A stretch of DNA of 64,000 nt from Microbacterium sp. 3J1 (GTDB taxonomy: Bacteria; Actinomycetota; Actinomycetes; Actinomycetales; Microbacteriaceae). The stretch lies in NCBI RefSeq assembly GCF_001049495.1, contig NZ_CDWI01000011.1:558001-622000 (forward strand), given 5' to 3'. The notes below the pieces were generated by a model. It searched no databases and was not told the origin of the DNA. It saw only the letters and a list, made by a program, of their open reading frames with translations. Below are positions 26,558-35,958 of this stretch, piece after piece (position 1 is the first letter of the stretch; every line of letters starts with the position of its first letter). The position numbers and the translations under genes were made by a program.

Positions 26558-28591
26558 TCAGAAGCGTCCTCCTCCGGAACGGCCGCTGCGACCGCTGGAG
26601 CGGCTGCCGCCGCCGAAACCGGAGCTGCGGAATCCGCCGCCGCCGCTCGAGCGCCAGCTGCTGCTCCGTGACGAGCCTCCGCCGCCTCCACCGCCGGACA
26701 GGAGTCCGCCGATGATGCCGCCGAGGATGTCACCGCCCAGGCCCGATCCGCCGGAGCTGCCGCCGAAGATGCCACCGCCGCCCCAGCCGTCGCTCTCGTA
26801 TCGGCTCGGGCTCATCGCGGTCACGTCGGCCTGCGCCGACGCCGTGGCCTGACGTGCGAGGTCGAGGGCGCGGCCGGCGTCGGTCAATGCGGCGTCGGGG
26901 TCGGACGCACGCAGGTCGAGCGCGCGCGTCAGCGTCGCCTCGGCCTGCGACAGTCGCGTGCGTGCGGTCGAGCCGACGGTGCCGCGACGCGTCTCGATGA
27001 AGTCTCGGGCAGCCCGGATCTCGGAGCCGGCCTGCGACAGGGTCTGCTCGAGCATCTGCTGGACCCGGCGCGCGCGTTCCACGGCCTGGGTCCCCTGGGC
27101 GATGGCTCCGTCGATCTGCGCGTTGGCGGCGGTGAGGGCCTCGAGCACGAGCTGCGGACTCCGCGACGCGCCCGCGAGATGGGCCTGGGCGCGCTGCAGT
27201 TGCTGAGTCGTGGCGGCGGCGGCCGTCGCGATCACCCCTCCGACGTCGGGGATCCGCTGTGCCGTGACGAGGTCGGCCTGCAGTTCGGCGACCAGCGACT
27301 GCGCCTGCGCCTCGATGGCCGAGAGCTCGCCCCCCAGCGCGCCGATCGCCTGGATGAGCTGGGTCGCCTGCGCCACGGACTGCTCGGCGGTGCGGATCGC
27401 GAATGCGGCCTCTCCGGAGCGGCCGGCGGCGAGGGCCTGCGCCGCCGCACCGATCGCGCGATCAGCCAGCGCCGCTCGTTCCTCCGCCTGAGCAGGATTG
27501 TCGGCGATCGTACTGAGCGCCGCCGGGTCGTACTCCGCGGAGAGCGCCGCCAGCTGCTGCGGAGCGTCGGTGAGCAAGGGCTCGAGCGCCTGTCGCTCCC
27601 TGCGCACCCGCTCGAGCTCCTGCGGAGCGTTCTCCTGCAGCTTGCGCAGGGCGTCGAACGCCTCGGTGTTCTCATCGAGGATGTCGTCGATCTCGTCGCA
27701 GAGGCCGATGATCCGGATGTGCCAGGCGCGGCGGTCGAAGACCGTGTCCTCGACTTCGTCGTCGAGCTTCTGCTTGAGGTCGAACGCCTCGGCCATCTTC
27801 GCCTCGGCGGCCTCGACGGCGCCGCTGAACTCGGACGTCGCCGCCTCTCCGAACTGGGCGACGGCGAAGCCGAGCTCCTCGCGGCTCGAGGTGATCGCGT
27901 CGTCGGCCTGCACGAGAGCGGCACCCGCCCTGGTCTGCACCTGATCGTCGGTAAGGGTGGAGAAGGGGTCGTCGGGGTCGGGGGTCTCCGGCATCGCACC
28001 CCGACGTCGGATCTCGGCGGCACGACGCGATCGCCGGACCAGAGCGATCACCAGCCAGAGGATCAGGCCCGCGGCGATGATCCCCGCGACGATGAGCGTC
28101 GCCCGGATCGCGCCGGCCCCGCCGTCGCCCTGTATCTCGTCTGCCGCGAGGAGGATCGCGCCGTCCCAGTCGTCCTGCGCCAGGAGCGGCTGGATCTTCT
28201 CCTCGACGTCGTCGAGCTTCCCGTCGCTGAGCGGCCCGCCGGCGGCGGCCGAGATGTAGTAGCTGCGCCCTTCGACCGCGATCGCGAGCAGGTACTGCTC
28301 GGGACCGAGGTTGTTGTTCTCGGCGACGGTGTCTGCCCATCCGACGTTGTCGGAGGGCGAGGTGAACTCGTCGACGAGAACGACGAAGAGGTCGGCGTTC
28401 GAATTCTCGGTGAGGGTCTGGAGCCGCGACTCGACGGCGGCCTTCTCGGAGGAGCTGAGCGCCCCGGCGTCGTCCGTCACATATCCGGCGTCGAGCGTGA
28501 CCGGGTCGGTCGCCGAGGCCGATGACGCGGACAGCACTCCGACCGCCGCAGCCGCCACGACCGCGGTCAGCGTGAGCCACCGAGTCTTCAT
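26558..28591 (-). CDS. TPM-domain membrane protein with coiled coil and Gly/Ser-rich tail
   Basis: A 677-residue protein. A signal peptide (residues 1 to about 27) is followed by an extracytoplasmic TPM/YgcG domain (about 30-155, VTDDAGALSSSEKAAVESRL), one transmembrane helix (about 172-192), and a long cytoplasmic coiled coil. It ends in a Gly/Ser/Arg-rich low-complexity tail (last 70 residues or so, ending in GGGRF). The domain order fits a sensor or scaffold that could recruit PspA to the membrane; that is inference from the operon. ATG 28591 has AGAGG upstream. Confidence 0.88.
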   Translation of the reverse strand: MKTRWLTLTAVVAAAAVGVLSASSASATDPVTLDAGYVTDDAGALSSSEKAAVESRLQTLTENSNADLFVVLVDEFTSPSDNVGWADTVAENNNLGPEQYLLAIAVEGRSYYISAAAGGPLSDGKLDDVEEKIQPLLAQDDWDGAILLAADEIQGDGGAGAIRATLIVAGIIAAGLILWLVIALVRRSRRAAEIRRRGAMPETPDPDDPFSTLTDDQVQTRAGAALVQADDAITSSREELGFAVAQFGEAATSEFSGAVEAAEAKMAEAFDLKQKLDDEVEDTVFDRRAWHIRIIGLCDEIDDILDENTEAFDALRKLQENAPQELERVRRERQALEPLLTDAPQQLAALSAEYDPAALSTIADNPAQAEERAALADRAIGAAAQALAAGRSGEAAFAIRTAEQSVAQATQLIQAIGALGGELSAIEAQAQSLVAELQADLVTAQRIPDVGGVIATAAAATTQQLQRAQAHLAGASRSPQLVLEALTAANAQIDGAIAQGTQAVERARRVQQMLEQTLSQAGSEIRAARDFIETRRGTVGSTARTRLSQAEATLTRALDLRASDPDAALTDAGRALDLARQATASAQADVTAMSPSRYESDGWGGGGIFGGSSGGSGLGGDILGGIIGGLLSGGGGGGGSSRSSSWRSSGGGGFRSSGFGGGSRSSGRSGRSGGGRF

Positions 28592-28711
28592 CGTGTTACC
28601 TCTGACAGACAGCCGCCCCATGGCACGAGTCTATGCACAGAGTCCGACACGCGACAGCTTCAGCGCGCTGATCGCCGTTCGCCCTCAGCGGAGACACATA
28701 CGCTGGAGGGC

Positions 28712-29551
28712 ATGGACGACAGGTACGGATCGGATGTGCTCGCGGCGGGCTGGCGCGAGCGGGCCGCGAAGCCGGTTCCTCAGGTGCCCGCCGAACTCGA
28801 CCTCGTCGTCGAGGTCGCCGACGACGGCTTCTGCGGTGCCGTCACCCGGGTGCAGGGCGGTACCGTCGAGCTCGAGGACAGACGCGGACGCAAGCGGCTG
28901 TTCCCCCTGGGCGGCGGGTTCCTCATCGACGGATCGCCGGTGCGGCTCTCCGTTCCGGCGGCCAGGACGCAGGGACCGAGGCGCACGGCATCCGGATCGT
29001 TCGCCGTGGGCGAGCAGCGGGCGCGGGTCGCGCTACCGAGCCGCATCCTCGTCGAGGGCAAGCACGACGCAGAACTGGTCGAGAAGGTGTGGGGCGCCGA
29101 CCTCCGCGTCGAAGGAGTGGTGGTCGAGTTCCTCCAGGGCGTCGACCTCCTCGACGAGCTGCTCGCCGCGGAGCCTCCGAGCGCCACTCGTCGCTACGGG
29201 GTGCTCGTCGACCACCTGGTCACCGGCTCGAAGGAGACGAGGATCGCCGAAGCCGTCGCCCGCGGACCGCACGGCCGGCACATCCGCATCGTCGGGCACC
29301 CGTTCGTGGACGTCTGGCAGTGCGTCACCCCGCGCGCCCTGGGGATCGCGAGATGGCCGGAGATCCCGCGCGGCACCGACTGGAAGACCGGAGTCTGCCG
29401 TGCTCTCGGCTGGCCGCACGAGACCCAGGCCGACACGGCCAGGGCCTGGCAGCACATCCTCTCGAAGGTGCACACATACCGTGATCTCGAGCCCGCGCTG
29501 CTGGGACGGGTGGAGGAGCTCATCGACTTCGTCACGGCTCCGGCATCCTGA
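28712..29551 (+). CDS. DUF3097-family protein (Toprim-like)
   Basis: A 279-residue actinobacteria-specific protein. An N-terminal beta-rich part (residues 1-110, GRKRLFPLGGGFLIDG) precedes a Toprim-like core: ILVEGKHDAELVEKVWG supplies the Glu and the Asp of a metal site, and GVLVDHLVTGSKETRI the following acidic strand. A nuclease or primase-like role on nucleic acid is possible but untested. ATG is seven bases after TACGCT (28699-28704). The tRNA methyltransferase trmB follows 44 bases later. Confidence 0.85.
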   Translation: MDDRYGSDVLAAGWRERAAKPVPQVPAELDLVVEVADDGFCGAVTRVQGGTVELEDRRGRKRLFPLGGGFLIDGSPVRLSVPAARTQGPRRTASGSFAVGEQRARVALPSRILVEGKHDAELVEKVWGADLRVEGVVVEFLQGVDLLDELLAAEPPSATRRYGVLVDHLVTGSKETRIAEAVARGPHGRHIRIVGHPFVDVWQCVTPRALGIARWPEIPRGTDWKTGVCRALGWPHETQADTARAWQHILSKVHTYRDLEPALLGRVEELIDFVTAPAS

Positions 29552-29595
29552 CCCCGCCGTCGGCGGCGCGAGAGACCGCCGACTACCCTGGGAAC

Positions 29596-30321
29596 ATGCC
29601 CGAACCCCGTACCTTCCGTGACGAACCGGTGTCCTTCGTACGCCGCAGCGGCCGGATGTCCGATGCGCAGGAGCGCGCCTTCGACGAGCTCGGCCCGCAC
29701 TACCTCCTCGACGTTCCCCGTGACGTCGCGTGGACCTCCGTGCACCCCGAGGCGCGGCTCGTCCCGACCGTCGAGTACGGCCGGGAGGCAGACCTGTACG
29801 TCGAGATCGGCTCGGGGCAGGGGCATGCGATCGTGGCGGCCGCATCGTCGCGCCCCGACGACGACTTCCTCGCGGTCGAGGTCTTCCGGGCCGGCCTCGC
29901 ACGGACGATGCTCGACGCCGATCGCGAGGGTGCGCGCAACATGCGGGTCGTGGAGGCGAACGCCCCCGAGGTCCTCTCCTCCTACCTGCCTGAGGAGGCG
30001 GCGGCGGAGGTGTGGATCTTCTTCCCCGATCCGTGGCACAAGAAGAAGCACACCAAGCGACGGCTCGTCCGCACCGGCTTCGGCGCATCGGCGGCGCGGG
30101 CTCTCCGTGACGGAGGTCTGCTCAGGCTCGCCACCGACTGGGAGGACTACGCGCTGCAGATGCGCGAGGTCCTCGACGAGGATCCGCACTTCGAGCGCGC
30201 CTTCGACGGCGAGTGGGCGGAGCGCTTCGACGGACGCGTCATGACCGCCTTCGAGCGCAAGGGGATCGCCAAGGGACGCGACATCCGCGACCTCGTCTAC
30301 CGGCGGAAGCCCCGCGGATGA
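29596..30321 (+). CDS. trmB: tRNA (guanine-N7-)-methyltransferase
   Basis: A 241-residue Rossmann-fold methyltransferase that makes m7G46 in tRNA using SAM. YVEIGSGQGHAIVAAA is the SAM loop; FFPDPWHKKKHTKRRL is the TrmB signature, and ERKGIAKGRDIRDL the C-terminal family motif. ATG is six bases after TACCCT (29584-29589). The stop overlaps the ATG of the next membrane protein. Confidence 0.95.
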   Translation: MPEPRTFRDEPVSFVRRSGRMSDAQERAFDELGPHYLLDVPRDVAWTSVHPEARLVPTVEYGREADLYVEIGSGQGHAIVAAASSRPDDDFLAVEVFRAGLARTMLDADREGARNMRVVEANAPEVLSSYLPEEAAAEVWIFFPDPWHKKKHTKRRLVRTGFGASAARALRDGGLLRLATDWEDYALQMREVLDEDPHFERAFDGEWAERFDGRVMTAFERKGIAKGRDIRDLVYRRKPRG

Positions 30322-31211
30322 CCGACCTCGGCCGCGCCACGGGTGTGCGCATCGAGCTCGTGCCCGCGGTGCTGGTGTGTGCGGCGGCCCCGGCGTTCTT
30401 CGTGCTCGAGACGGCGTGGCTCGGCTGGCTGCTCCTGGCGCTCGGCGTCGGCTCGGCCTGGGTGGTCGAACGCGGTCGGTCGCCAGGGGTCGTTGGGGCC
30501 GCGGGTGGCGACGCTCGACCGGGGACATCGCCGGTCGGGGGCGCCCGCCGCCAGCCCTCGTTGACCCGCGATCTCGCCCTGATCGCCCTGGGCCTGCTGA
30601 TCGTCAGCATCATCCCTCTGGCTGCCGAGCTCGACAACCTGGCGATGCTGCGCTTCACCCTCGCGCTCGGCGGAGCGGTGGCGGTGCCCTACCTCGTGTC
30701 GCGGTTCGCCTTCAAGGACCGCGCGATCAGCTTCCCGTGGCGGGCACATCGGCGTTGGGGGAGGCTCCAGTGGGGCTGGCTCGCGGCCGTCCTCCTGCTC
30801 GGATGGCTGATCCTGCCGTTCTACTTCATCACCAGCGGCGTGTACCAGAACTGGCCGGTGGTCGACACGCCCGATCTCATCGCGCGGCTCTTCGTGGGTG
30901 TCGGCGCGGTCGGAATCTGGGATGAGCTCTTCTTCATCTGCACGGTGTTCGCACTGCTCCGCCGGCACTTCCCGGATGCCGTGGCCAACCTGCTCCAGGC
31001 TGTCGTGTTCGTGTCCTTCCTCTGGGAGCTCGGCTACCGCGAGTGGGGCCCGCTGCTGACGATCCCGTTCGCGCTCCTGCAGGGATTCATCTTCCTGCGC
31101 ACGCACTCCCTCGCCTATGTCGTCACGGTGCATCTGCTGTTCGACGCGGTCGTCTTCGGCGTGCTGGTGCACGCTCACAACCCCGGACTGCTGCCGATCT
31201 TCCTCGTCTGA
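30318..31211 (+). CDS. CPBP-like intramembrane protein (degenerate protease motif)
   Basis: A 297-residue protein with about eight hydrophobic segments. Its helix arrangement and late motifs (WDELFFICTVFALLRRHF, FLWELGYREWG, TVHLLFDAVVFG) resemble CPBP/Abi glutamic-type intramembrane proteases. The usual EExxxR catalytic pair is DE with no Arg at the expected place, so activity is doubtful. I start at ATG 30318, which overlaps the trmB stop; the longer frame upstream lies inside trmB. Confidence 0.7.
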   Translation: MTDLGRATGVRIELVPAVLVCAAAPAFFVLETAWLGWLLLALGVGSAWVVERGRSPGVVGAAGGDARPGTSPVGGARRQPSLTRDLALIALGLLIVSIIPLAAELDNLAMLRFTLALGGAVAVPYLVSRFAFKDRAISFPWRAHRRWGRLQWGWLAAVLLLGWLILPFYFITSGVYQNWPVVDTPDLIARLFVGVGAVGIWDELFFICTVFALLRRHFPDAVANLLQAVVFVSFLWELGYREWGPLLTIPFALLQGFIFLRTHSLAYVVTVHLLFDAVVFGVLVHAHNPGLLPIFLV

Positions 31212-31250
31212 GCTCCCGGTCGTGGCGCGGCCGGTCGGTACGATCGACAC

Positions 31251-31643
31251 ATGCTCATCGTCGGACTCGTCCTCGCAGCGGCCGCCGCCGCCTTCCACGT
31301 CTTCATCTTCGCGCTGGAGTCGCTCAAGTGGACGGAGCCGGAGACGAGGAAGATCTTCGGCGTCGCCAGCGAGGCGGATGCCGTGACCATGAAGCAGCTC
31401 GCGTTCAACCAGGGCTTCTACAACCTCTTCCTCGCGCTGACCGCCCTCCTCGGTGTCGGATTCGTCATCATCGGCCTGCAGACCGTCGGCCTCACCCTCG
31501 TCTTCGCGGGAACCGGGATGATGCTGGCGGCGGCTCTCGTGCTCGTCCTGTCGGACCGCACGAAGGCCCGAGCAGCCCTGATGCAGGGCACGCTCCCGCT
31601 TCTCGCCGTCATCGCGACCGCGATCGGCGTCGCGGTCGCCTGA
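31251..31643 (+). CDS. DUF1304-family membrane protein
   Basis: A 130-residue protein with four predicted helices and the DUF1304 hallmark LESLKWTEPETRKIFG followed by KQLAFNQGFYNLFLA. Function unknown. ATG is six bases after TACGAT (31239-31244), which suggests its own leaderless transcript. Confidence 0.88.
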   Translation: MLIVGLVLAAAAAAFHVFIFALESLKWTEPETRKIFGVASEADAVTMKQLAFNQGFYNLFLALTALLGVGFVIIGLQTVGLTLVFAGTGMMLAAALVLVLSDRTKARAALMQGTLPLLAVIATAIGVAVA

Positions 31644-31705
31644 CTCCCGGGCGCATCGCCCGCAAGGGGATGACACCGGGCGGTGGCTCCCGGCAGACTC
31701 GGTGC

Positions 31706-32782
31706 ATGGCCGACTGGGTGCTGCACGTGGACATGGACCAGTTCATCGCCGCCGTGGAGGTCCTGCGACGGCCCGAGCTGGCCGGCCTGCCCGTGATCGT
31801 CGGCGGTCGGGGTGACCCCACCGAGCGTGCGGTCGTCTCGACGGCGTCGTACGAGGCGCGGGTCTTCGGCATCGGATCGGGGATGCCGCTCAAGATCGCG
31901 GCACGCAAGGCGCCGGAGGACGCCGTCTTCCTGCCGGTCGATCACGCCGCGTACGAGGAGGCATCGGACCGCGTCATGTCGGCCCTGCGCGCGCTGCCGG
32001 GCATCGTGCTGGAGGTCATCGGCTGGGACGAGTGCTTCCTCGGCGTGACCACGGACGACCCCGAGGAGGTCGCGCGGTCCGCACAGGCCGCCGTGCTCGC
32101 GGCCACCGGGCTCCACTGCTCCGTCGGCGTCGGCGACAACAAGGTGCGGGCCAAGATCGCGACCGAGTTCGGCAAGCCGCGCGGCGTGTTCCGGCTCACC
32201 CGCGACAACTGGTTCGCGGTCATGGGGGAGAAGTCGACCCGTGACCTGTGGGGAATCGGCCCCAAGGTGCAGAAACGACTCGCCTCCCAGGGGATCACGT
32301 CCGTCCGCGAGCTGGCCGATGCCGACGAGACGCGGCTGGTGGCGGAGTTCGGACCGAAGATGGGCGTCTGGTATCGGGAGCTCGGCTCCGGGGTCGGGCC
32401 GGCGGTGGTCGACGATTCACCGTGGGTGGCGCGGAGCCACAGCCGCGAGACCACCTACCAGCAGAACCTCACGACCGTGGAGCAGGTGGAGCGGGCGCTC
32501 GTCGAGCTCGCCGGCCAGGCGTTCGACGACTGCGCCGCCGAGGGCCGCCCGGTGGTGCGCGTGCACCTCAAGGTGCGCTACGCGCCGTTCGAGACGAAGA
32601 CCTTCGGTCGCAAGCTCGACGCTCCGACGACCAGCAGGGGCGATGTGGTCGCGGCGGCCGTCGCCCTCGGCGCGACGCTCGACCGGGAGCGCGAGGTCAG
32701 ACTGCTCGGTGTGCGGGCCGAGATGGCCATGCCGGAGGGCGGCGACCCGGTCGAGCGCACTCCCGTACGCGGACGGATCTGA
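31706..32782 (+). CDS. Y-family DNA polymerase, DinB2 type
   Basis: A 358-residue translesion polymerase. The N-terminal HVDMDQFIAAVE and the catalytic GWDECFLG (Asp108, Glu109; Asp9 in the first motif) match mycobacterial DinB2 (WGWDEAYLG) rather than the SIDE-type DinB1. Residue 14, where most Y-family enzymes carry an aromatic steric gate, is Ile; DinB2 of Mycobacterium smegmatis has Leu14 there and tolerates ribonucleotides. The helix-hairpin-helix LWGIGPKVQKRL and little-finger domain are present. No beta-clamp motif is obvious at the short C-terminus. Confidence 0.9.
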   Translation: MADWVLHVDMDQFIAAVEVLRRPELAGLPVIVGGRGDPTERAVVSTASYEARVFGIGSGMPLKIAARKAPEDAVFLPVDHAAYEEASDRVMSALRALPGIVLEVIGWDECFLGVTTDDPEEVARSAQAAVLAATGLHCSVGVGDNKVRAKIATEFGKPRGVFRLTRDNWFAVMGEKSTRDLWGIGPKVQKRLASQGITSVRELADADETRLVAEFGPKMGVWYRELGSGVGPAVVDDSPWVARSHSRETTYQQNLTTVEQVERALVELAGQAFDDCAAEGRPVVRVHLKVRYAPFETKTFGRKLDAPTTSRGDVVAAAVALGATLDREREVRLLGVRAEMAMPEGGDPVERTPVRGRI

Positions 32783-32791
32783 CGCCGGACA

Positions 32792-33193
32792 TCACTCCCG
32801 GATGACGGCGGCGATCGCACTGACCTCGATGACCGCGCCCGGCACCGCGAGACCAGCGACCAGAGCCGCCGTCACCAGCGGCGGTGCGCCGTCACGCGCC
32901 AGCAGCGAGGCCACGGCTCCGTAGGCGGCACCGAGGTCGGCGTCCTGGTGGATGAAGAGCGTCCAGCTGATGACGTCGTCGAGGCCGACACCGACGGATT
33001 CGAGCGCGATGCGGGCGTTCTCCACCGCGCGCACGGCCTGCTCTCCGGCATCGGTCGACACGACGGCTCCGGTGTCGTCGACGCCGTTCTGGCCGCCGAC
33101 GTAGACGGTGGTGGCGCCGGGAGGGACGACGGCCACATGACTGAACGCGGGGCTGACGACGAGCCCCGCCGGTTGCGCGAGTGTGATGTCCAT
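32792..33193 (-). CDS. Rid-family (YjgF/YER057c/UK114) protein
   Basis: A 133-residue Rid-fold protein (VYVGGQNGVDDTGAVV, TDAGEQAVRAVENARIALES, VIEVSAIAAVI). The catalytic Arg of true RidA imine deaminases, expected in the strand before the VA.LP-like segment, appears replaced (PPLVTAALVAGLAVPG), so it belongs to another Rid subgroup with uncertain activity. ATG 33193 is chosen because the conserved fold begins there. It converges on dinB2 with a gap of nine bases. Confidence 0.82.
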   Translation of the reverse strand: MDITLAQPAGLVVSPAFSHVAVVPPGATTVYVGGQNGVDDTGAVVSTDAGEQAVRAVENARIALESVGVGLDDVISWTLFIHQDADLGAAYGAVASLLARDGAPPLVTAALVAGLAVPGAVIEVSAIAAVIRE

Positions 33194-33231
33194 GACGCCG
33201 AGTATGCGCCCGGCCGCCGACACGGGCCAGG

Positions 33232-33268
33232 GGGTGCGGGGCGGACCGCTCGGATCCGCCCCGCACCC
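33232..33268 (-). terminator. hairpin terminator after the GH27 gene
   Basis: Perfect 14-bp inverted repeat (33232-33245 with 33255-33268, nine-base loop), two bases beyond the TGA of the alpha-galactosidase reading frame. Confidence 0.8.
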
Positions 33269-33270
33269 TC

Positions 33271-35897
33271 TCAGCCCGCCTTCTTGACCGTGTACTGGAA
33301 CACGTCGGTGCGCAGCACGTCGCCAGACGCCTTCACGATCTCGATCGTGTGCTCCTTGTCCTTGAGGCCTGAGATAGAGAAGAGCACCTCGTTCGAGACG
33401 CGGGATCCGTGGTTCGTGTCCACGGTCTCGACCTTCTTGCCGTCGATGAAGACATCGACGGTGCCCTGGTCCGGTCCCTTCGGCGCGATCCACGACACGG
33501 CGGTCCCGCGGAACGTCAACGACACCGAGTCGCCGTCGGCCGTCACGGCGTGGACGTCGCCCAGGTGATCGCCGACGAAACCGAACTCCAGCGTCGCGTC
33601 GCCGACCGCCAGGGTCGCGAGGTACCCCGAGGACAGGGTCACCGTGCTGCCGGAGACGGTGTAGTCCGTGTCGCGCACCAGGGTCTCGCCTGCCACGCTG
33701 ATCGACGTGAACTGGCTCGGGTCACGGAGCACGTCGACCGCGATGTCCGCAGGAGCCGCCTTGTTGAACGCTCCGGACGTGCTGCTCAGCAGGCTGTCCA
33801 GTGTGACCACCAGCTTGTCGAGCAGCATGAACGATCCCGACTTCTTCACCACGCGCAGGGTGTGGCTGCCGGAGGGGAGGTCCGACACGTCGTACACGAC
33901 CTGCTGCGAGATGCGACCGTCGGCCGGCGCGAGGTATGTGCTCACCGTGTCGACGAGCTGTCCGTCGAGATAGATCTCCACATCGCCCTGCGACTCGTGC
34001 TTCTCGGTGACGTACTGGATGCCGGTTCCCTGGAAGGTGTACTCGAAGGCCGCGCCGTTCGCCTCGGCGTAGTGCACGTCGTCTGCGTGATCGCCGAGCC
34101 CGCGGTTGTTGCTGTCACCCCATGAGCCGCTGTAGGCGATCCGCGGGTCGTCGTCGTTCAGGGTCACCTGCAGCCCCGTCGCGGGCGGCGCCGGAGTGCC
34201 CCCACCCGGCGTGTCCGTGACCGCGACGGTGAACGGCTGCGACGTCGCGGCGACCTCGTAGCCGGAGTTGCGAACCCACTCTCCGTCGTACGCCACCCGG
34301 AGGGCGTCGTCATTGACCGTGATCACGGACTGCTTCTCGGGCGTGACCTTGAGGAGCCGGACGCCGTGGATCGGCACGCTCTCGGCGGTGAAGCCGCCGT
34401 CGGCGCTCCCGAGGTTCTTGCCGGCCCAGAGGTCGCGGACCTTCGCCGAGCCGTCGAGTCCGATGTCCGACCAGTTCACGGTGATGTCCGCATCCGCGCG
34501 ACCGAGGTTGTAGAGCGCCACCGTGTAGGTGCCGTCGGGGTTGAGCGCGTACCAGACCTGGTGCTTGGTGGCCGTCGAGACGGGTCGCGCCGGCACACCT
34601 GCCTGGTTGACCGCGATGACCTCCTCGTTCGTCACGAGCTCGAGCCCGTACTCGTCGAGGTCCGTGAGGTCGTTGCCCAGGTAGAAGGGGGCGGCCGCGG
34701 TGGCCCAGAGCGTGGCGGCGGTGCGGCGCTCATCCTTCGTCAGGCCGTCCATCCGGCCGTTCCCGACGTTGAGGGAGTCGAGGTCGTTCCAGCCGGCGGG
34801 TCCTGCGTGGCGCCACCAGTCGGCGAGCCGCGGGAACAGTCGGGCGACGTTCTCCCAGGTGGTCAGGGCCTCGTCACCGCAATAGCACTCGACGTCCCAG
34901 TCGATCCGCCACCCGTCGGCGTGCTGCTTCCAGTAGTCGGCGTACTCGATGTCCACCGCCCACGAGAGCTCGAACCAGATGTCGTTGCGCTCGAGCGCCT
35001 GCGACCACGCGGCGACCTCTTCGCGAGCATCCATCGACAGATCGCTCACTCCGGATCCGGGGGTGACGCTGTCGAACTTGATGAAGTCCACACCCCACTC
35101 GCCGAGCAGGTCGGCGATCGAGTCGATGTACTTCGTGGTGCAGGGGTTGTCGAAGTCCAGGCGGTAGCCGAACCCCCAGTAGTCGCCCTGCTGGAGAGGC
35201 TGCTCGAGCGGTTCTCGGTCGTGCACCCGGGAGCGCCGTAGACGGGGAGAGCCTTCTGCGCGGTCTCCAGGCTCATGCCGGGGATGAGGTAGAGGCCGAC
35301 CTTCTGGCCGTTGTCGTGGATGTGGTCGATCACGGCGTCGAGGCCGTCGGGATACAGCGTCGCGCTCGGGATCGGGCGACCGTACTCGTCCTGACCGCCG
35401 TTCCACCCCGCGTCGATGTTGATGTACTCGTACCCGTACTCCTGCAGCGTGTCGTGCATGGCGTCGGACTGGGCGATGATCTGGTCGGCCGTGATCCACT
35501 GGCCGCCCTCGTAGACCTGCATGCTGTAGCTGCTCCACCCCATGTACGGCTTCGTGGAGAGCTCGGAGATGCCGTCTTCGCCGTTCCGTGGCGGTGCGGC
35601 ATCGCGTGCGGCATCGTCGGGCTCGGTCTGCGGCGTCGGCGCCGTGGGCGTCTCGGGTGCAGGGGTCTCGGGCGCAGGGGTCTCAGCGGGGGGCGGCGCA
35701 GGCTCCTCGACCTCCTCGCTGCCGGGAGACACCTCCTCCGGTGGCGTCGAGGGCTCCGGTGCGGGCGCCTCGGTCGGCGCGGGCGCGGGCGTCGTCGCCC
35801 AGGCGGCGCCCGGTGCGAGTGTCAGCGCGAGCGCGGTGGCGGCGAGGGCCGCCGTGATCCGTGCGGCGCGCCGTCTGGGACGGTGAGTGCTCATCAT
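33271..35897 (-). pseudogene. GH27 alpha-galactosidase with C-terminal sugar-binding modules, interrupted by a frameshift
   Basis: The N-terminal part (from ATG 35897 or 35894, GAGAGG upstream) gives a signal peptide, a Pro/Glu/Thr linker, and the start of a GH27 catalytic domain (KPYMGWSSYSMQV, YINIDAGWNGGQDEYG). Near 35195-35225, after YGAPGCTTENR, the homology moves to another frame: QQGDYWGFGYRLDF, IKFDSV (nucleophile Asp), GWNDLDSLNVGNG (acid/base Asp). The downstream frame is -1, so one base appears lost; adding it would give about 875 residues. The rest is a beta-sandwich domain, two related NPCBM/CBM-like modules around an X2-like Ig module, and a short C-terminus. A sequencing error is the main alternative. 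Confidence 0.8.
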
Positions 35898-35923
35898 GTT
35901 CCTCTCGTTCGACTGCTCTGTCG

Positions 35924-35958
35924 GGGATGGGATGGGATGGGATGGGATGGGATGCGAT
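35924..35958. repeat. GGGAT short tandem repeat (6 perfect units plus one variant)
   Basis: Six perfect GGGAT units (35924-35953) and one GCGAT, followed by GGGTC and GGGTG. It fills much of the 86-base gap between the GH36 stop and the GH27 start. The plus strand has runs of three Gs spaced by two bases, compatible with a G-quadruplex; the mRNA sense strand carries ATCCC. Confidence 0.9.

Noticed and set aside
35190..35230. Programmed -1 ribosomal frameshift in the GH27 gene
   Set aside because: No X-XXY-YYZ slippery heptamer is present at the junction, and GH27 enzymes are not known to use recoding.
35924..35958. GGGAT tract as a CRISPR or transposon end
   Set aside because: Units are five bases with no spacers and there are no cas, transposase or target-site duplication signals nearby.
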